From a bacterium (lineage in GTDB: Bacteria > Krumholzibacteriota > Krumholzibacteriia > LZORAL124-64-63): DNA of 10,333 nt. The stretch covers positions 1-10,333 of the forward strand of contig DAOVZQ010000042.1 of NCBI GenBank assembly GCA_030635025.1. The letters are read 5' to 3'. Both the position numbers and the translations under genes were made by a program. Below are positions 7,595 to 10,333 of this stretch, one piece after another. The notes under the pieces are model-generated. The model had not been told where the DNA came from. It was given only the letters and a program-made list of their open reading frames with translations, and made no database searches. The stretch's first letter is position 1. Each line of letters begins with the position of its first letter.

Positions 7595-10333
7595 TCAACA
7601 GAGTTCCACGAGCCTACGCAGCAGGGACATGCCCGGACCGTCGCCACGCAGGGCGGCGCCGTCACCGATCGCCGATCGCCGCCGGTTGCCCCATACATGA
7701 TTGAGATCCTCCGGGACCTGGAAGAGCCAGGCCGCGCGTTCGGGATGGGGCATCATCGCCAGGACATTGCCGGCCGGATTCGTGAGGGCCGCCGTCGCCA
7801 GCAACGAGCCGTTGGGATTGCCCGGACCGGTGCCTTCCGCACCGGCGCCCACGTAACGATAGGCCAGCAGACCCTCATCCGCGAGCGCAGTGAAATCGGC
7901 GGGATTGGCGTGGGTGAACCGGCCCTCGGCGTGGGCGATGGGCACCGGCAAGGTGGCCGGCAAACCCTCCAGGAACCGGCAGTTGGTCCCCTCGATCTTT
8001 TCGAGGACGACCCAGCGCGAGTAGTAACCGCGCCGACCGGGGTGTCGATTGGGCGCCAGGGCCACTTCCAGTCGGCCGGGACGCCGGCCAGGGACCAGTC
8101 CCGCCTCGACCAGCACCTGACAACCGTTGCAAATGCCCAGGATGGGTTTGCCCATCCCCGCGGCGCCCAACAAGGCCTCGATCAGGGGATCCTTGGCCGC
8201 CACGGCGCCCGCGCGCACGCGATCCTGATAGGAGAAGCCGCCCGGCACGAGAAAACCGTCGAAAGCGGACAATTCATCGGCCGGCCGGGTCCAACGGAAA
8301 ATCTCCGGGGATGCGCCCGCTGCGGCCAGGGCCCTCGCCGACTCGTCCTCGCAGTTCATGCCCGGCATCTGCAGCACCGCCACGCGAGGGGCGGCGCCCT
8401 TCAGTGTGTTGACGGGGCGAGGCGCCTCGGCGACCACCTCCAGCACCGGCAGGCGGCGATCGGCGGGATCGGGCAGGTCGCGCGTCGCCATCAGACGGGT
8501 CAGGCCCTCGCGCCAGGACAGTTCCAACTCGTCGAGGGCCACGTCGCAGACGATCTCGCCGGCGAGGTCGCGCAAGATGATAGTCTGATGATCGCTCACC
8601 CGGCCGACCAATCCCCAACCCACGCCCTTTTCGGCCAAAAGGCGCTCGACACGGTCACGGTTGGATTCGTCCACTTCGATCACGAAGCCGCCACGCTCAT
8701 TGAACAGGAACTCCCTGATGGTCAGTGCGGCGCAGTCCCCCGGGATGGCCAGAGTGGCGCCCAGGAGCGACTGTCCTTCGAGTCCCAGCGCCATCTCGGC
8801 CACGCAGACCGCCAATCCGCCATCGCTCACGTCGTGAGCGGCCTTGACCAGCCCCTCCTCCACCAAAGTGCAAACCACGTCGATTTCGGCGCGCGCCTTG
8901 TCCATGTCGAGTTCGGGCAGACGGTCGTTGCCCACGGCCAGGTCGGCGAAACGGGCCAGCGATGCCCCCATGCCGTCGTCGGGCAAGCCGATCAGGTAGA
9001 GAAAATCGCCCGCGGCCTTGAAGTGAAGGCTGCGGCAATGGGAGATGTCGGCCACGTTGCCGACGCAGGCCACGATCGGCGAAGGCGCCACCGTGTTGCC
9101 CGCCGCGCTCTGATTATAGAACGACACGTTTCCGGAGACGACCGGCAACGGCTCGTCGCCTTGGGCGTGCAGGGTGATCGCGCGACAGGCGTCGCCCACG
9201 CCGCGCACAGCCTCGCGGAACTGACGGAAGACCTCGGGGACTTCGGGATTTCCGAAGTTGAGACAGTCGGTCACGCAAGCGGGACGCCCGCCCACGCAGG
9301 CCACGTTGCGCGCCGATTCGACCACGGCCCGGGCACCCGCTTGATACGGGTCGGCCAGGCCAAAGAGCGGATTGCCGTCGGCGGTCAGCGCCACGCCCAG
9401 ATCGCTGCCGGGCACGGGCGCGACCACGCCCGCGTCGGCCTCGCCGGGACGCAGAACGGTGCAGCCGCGCACCTCGGGATCGTAATGGCGGTAGAGATGC
9501 TCGCGCGAGGCCACGTTCACATGGCCCATGAGACTGATCCATTCGGCGGTGATCTCCGAGCCGGGGCCTTCGTCGGCCTTGGGCCCCTCGGGAACGGGAT
9601 CGGGCGCGGGAGCCTCCTCACGAGTGTAGCTCACGCCGCAGGTCACGGTTTCCACGGGAGACTCGCTCAGGATGCGATCCCCATGGCGAAGGCGGTAGAC
9701 GCCGTCTGTGGTGACGGCTCCGATCCTGCTGGCACAGGCGCCCTCGTAAAGGGTCGGCAGGGCGAATTCCTCGTTGTAGACGCGTAGCACCTCGTCGGTG
9801 AAGCGGGCGGGCACGGCCAAGCAGTAGCGTTCCTGTGTTTCGGAACAGGCCACGACCCTCGCGGGAATATCGTCGTCGGCGGTGTGCACGTGGGCCAGGT
9901 CCACGTCGCAGCCGAAGCCGCCGGCGTCGGCCAATTCACTGGTCACGCAGCTCACGCCGCCGGCGCCCAGATCCTTGAAGCCCACGACCAGTCCAGCCTC
10001 GCGGGCCAGGCGCAGCACCTCGCGGTTGGCCACGGTCAACACACGTTTGAGGAAGGGGTCGGGCACCTGCACGCTGCCCTTGTTCTCGGTAGCGGCGGCG
10101 GCGTCGAGAGTGGCCGACGCGAAGGCTGCGCCGCCCATACCACTCCAGTCGGTAGGCTTGCCGACGAGCACCAGATCGTAGGGTTCGTCCTTGGCCTCGG
10201 GCGGCACGGCCGAATGGGTGATGTGGTCGGCGGGCACCAGGCCCATGGCCACCACATTGACCAGACAATTGTCGTCGAAGCTGGGGTGGAAGTAGGCGTC
10301 TCCGCCTAGGCAGGGCACCCCCAGGGCGTTGCC
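7595..10333 (-). CDS. purL: Phosphoribosylformylglycinamidine synthase: PurL fused to PurQ (5' end outside window)
   Basis: FGAM synthase turns FGAR, ATP and glutamine into FGAM, the fourth step of purine synthesis. The frame is open at the window edge; 912 residues are visible, beginning inside the first PurL half, so roughly 200 or more N-terminal residues are missing. Counting from the GTG codon at 10318, one sees GMGGAAFASATL (60-71), PDPFLKRVL, SETQERYCL (159-167), ADPYQAGARAVVESARNVA (322-340) and HDVSDGGLAVCVAEMAL (495-511), the two AIR-synthase-like halves. They are joined by an acidic, Pro-rich linker (about 234-254). The sequence is closer to the small-type PurL than to the E. coli enzyme. 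From about 643 (roughly 7595-8394) a class I glutamine amidotransferase follows: MPGMNCEDESARA, nucleophile C730 in GICNGCQ, and the H858/E860 pair in MMPHPER. All key residues are intact. It precedes the small gene by 59 bp. Confidence 0.95.
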   Translation of the reverse strand, partial: GNALGVPCLGGDAYFHPSFDDNCLVNVVAMGLVPADHITHSAVPPEAKDEPYDLVLVGKPTDWSGMGGAAFASATLDAAAATENKGSVQVPDPFLKRVLTVANREVLRLAREAGLVVGFKDLGAGGVSCVTSELADAGGFGCDVDLAHVHTADDDIPARVVACSETQERYCLAVPARFTDEVLRVYNEEFALPTLYEGACASRIGAVTTDGVYRLRHGDRILSESPVETVTCGVSYTREEAPAPDPVPEGPKADEGPGSEITAEWISLMGHVNVASREHLYRHYDPEVRGCTVLRPGEADAGVVAPVPGSDLGVALTADGNPLFGLADPYQAGARAVVESARNVACVGGRPACVTDCLNFGNPEVPEVFRQFREAVRGVGDACRAITLHAQGDEPLPVVSGNVSFYNQSAAGNTVAPSPIVACVGNVADISHCRSLHFKAAGDFLYLIGLPDDGMGASLARFADLAVGNDRLPELDMDKARAEIDVVCTLVEEGLVKAAHDVSDGGLAVCVAEMALGLEGQSLLGATLAIPGDCAALTIREFLFNERGGFVIEVDESNRDRVERLLAEKGVGWGLVGRVSDHQTIILRDLAGEIVCDVALDELELSWREGLTRLMATRDLPDPADRRLPVLEVVAEAPRPVNTLKGAAPRVAVLQMPGMNCEDESARALAAAGASPEIFRWTRPADELSAFDGFLVPGGFSYQDRVRAGAVAAKDPLIEALLGAAGMGKPILGICNGCQVLVEAGLVPGRRPGRLEVALAPNRHPGRRGYYSRWVVLEKIEGTNCRFLEGLPATLPVPIAHAEGRFTHANPADFTALADEGLLAYRYVGAGAEGTGPGNPNGSLLATAALTNPAGNVLAMMPHPERAAWLFQVPEDLNHVWGNRRRSAIGDGAALRGDGPGMSLLRRLVELC

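Noticed and set aside
7536..7598. Upstream in-frame extension of the small gene
   Set aside because: It overlaps the purL stop, lacks a good ribosome binding site, and is bypassed by the strong GGAGG before the ATG at 7535.
7562..9787. A 741-codon open frame on the + strand opposite purL-purQ
   Set aside because: It is the antisense shadow of a clearly conserved gene. GC-rich codon bias removes stops on the opposite strand. Its translation is rich in Gly, His, Arg and Gln with no family motif.
10316..10318. GTG at 10318 as the start of purL
   Set aside because: The frame stays open to the window edge, and the residues before it (GNALG) fit the conserved GNxxGVPxxGG stretch inside PurL, so the true start lies outside.

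Overview
The window is bacterial, GC-rich chromosomal DNA with tightly packed housekeeping genes. It shows no phage, IS, CRISPR, tRNA or rRNA signal. The gene content suggests a Gram-negative-like lineage outside the best-studied groups, perhaps deltaproteobacterial or one of the uncultured FCB-type phyla. That placement is inference from three things: an RNase E/G gene next to a radical SAM-DUF2344 fusion, an Fe-S type PurF, and a PurL-PurQ fusion.

Layout. At the left edge the + strand carries the 3' part of a family 2 glycosyltransferase gene (2-910), probably the end of a cell-surface polysaccharide locus. It converges on a long minus-strand gene cluster, with a strong hairpin (933-964) between them. 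Reading the minus strand 5' to 3' from the right edge, the cluster is: purL fused to purQ (10333-7595, 5' end outside the window); a small unrecognised gene (7535-6957); purF (6921-5485); a radical SAM/DUF2344 fusion (5455-2735); and an RNase E/G-type gene, rng (2709-982). Gaps between genes are 59, 35, 29 and 25 bp, and the only terminator seen is after rng, so one transcript is likely. No promoter is visible; it must lie upstream of purL.

How the genes fit together. PurF makes phosphoribosylamine, the first committed step of de novo purine synthesis. PurL/PurQ performs the fourth step, FGAR to FGAM, using glutamine. The PurL part resembles the small bacterial type, which normally needs a separate PurS bridge protein and a separate PurQ. 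Here PurQ is fused on, and the small gene between purL and purF sits where PurS would be useful. Its two ends faintly resemble the two halves of PurS. This is the most interesting point in the window and is a hypothesis. The distal pair, radical SAM/DUF2344 and rng, belongs to an RNA-processing/ribosome-associated neighbourhood known from many bacteria, here attached to purine genes.

The genes cover almost the whole window. The longest gene-free stretch is about 71 bp (911-981), and there is no gene-free stretch over 300 bp.
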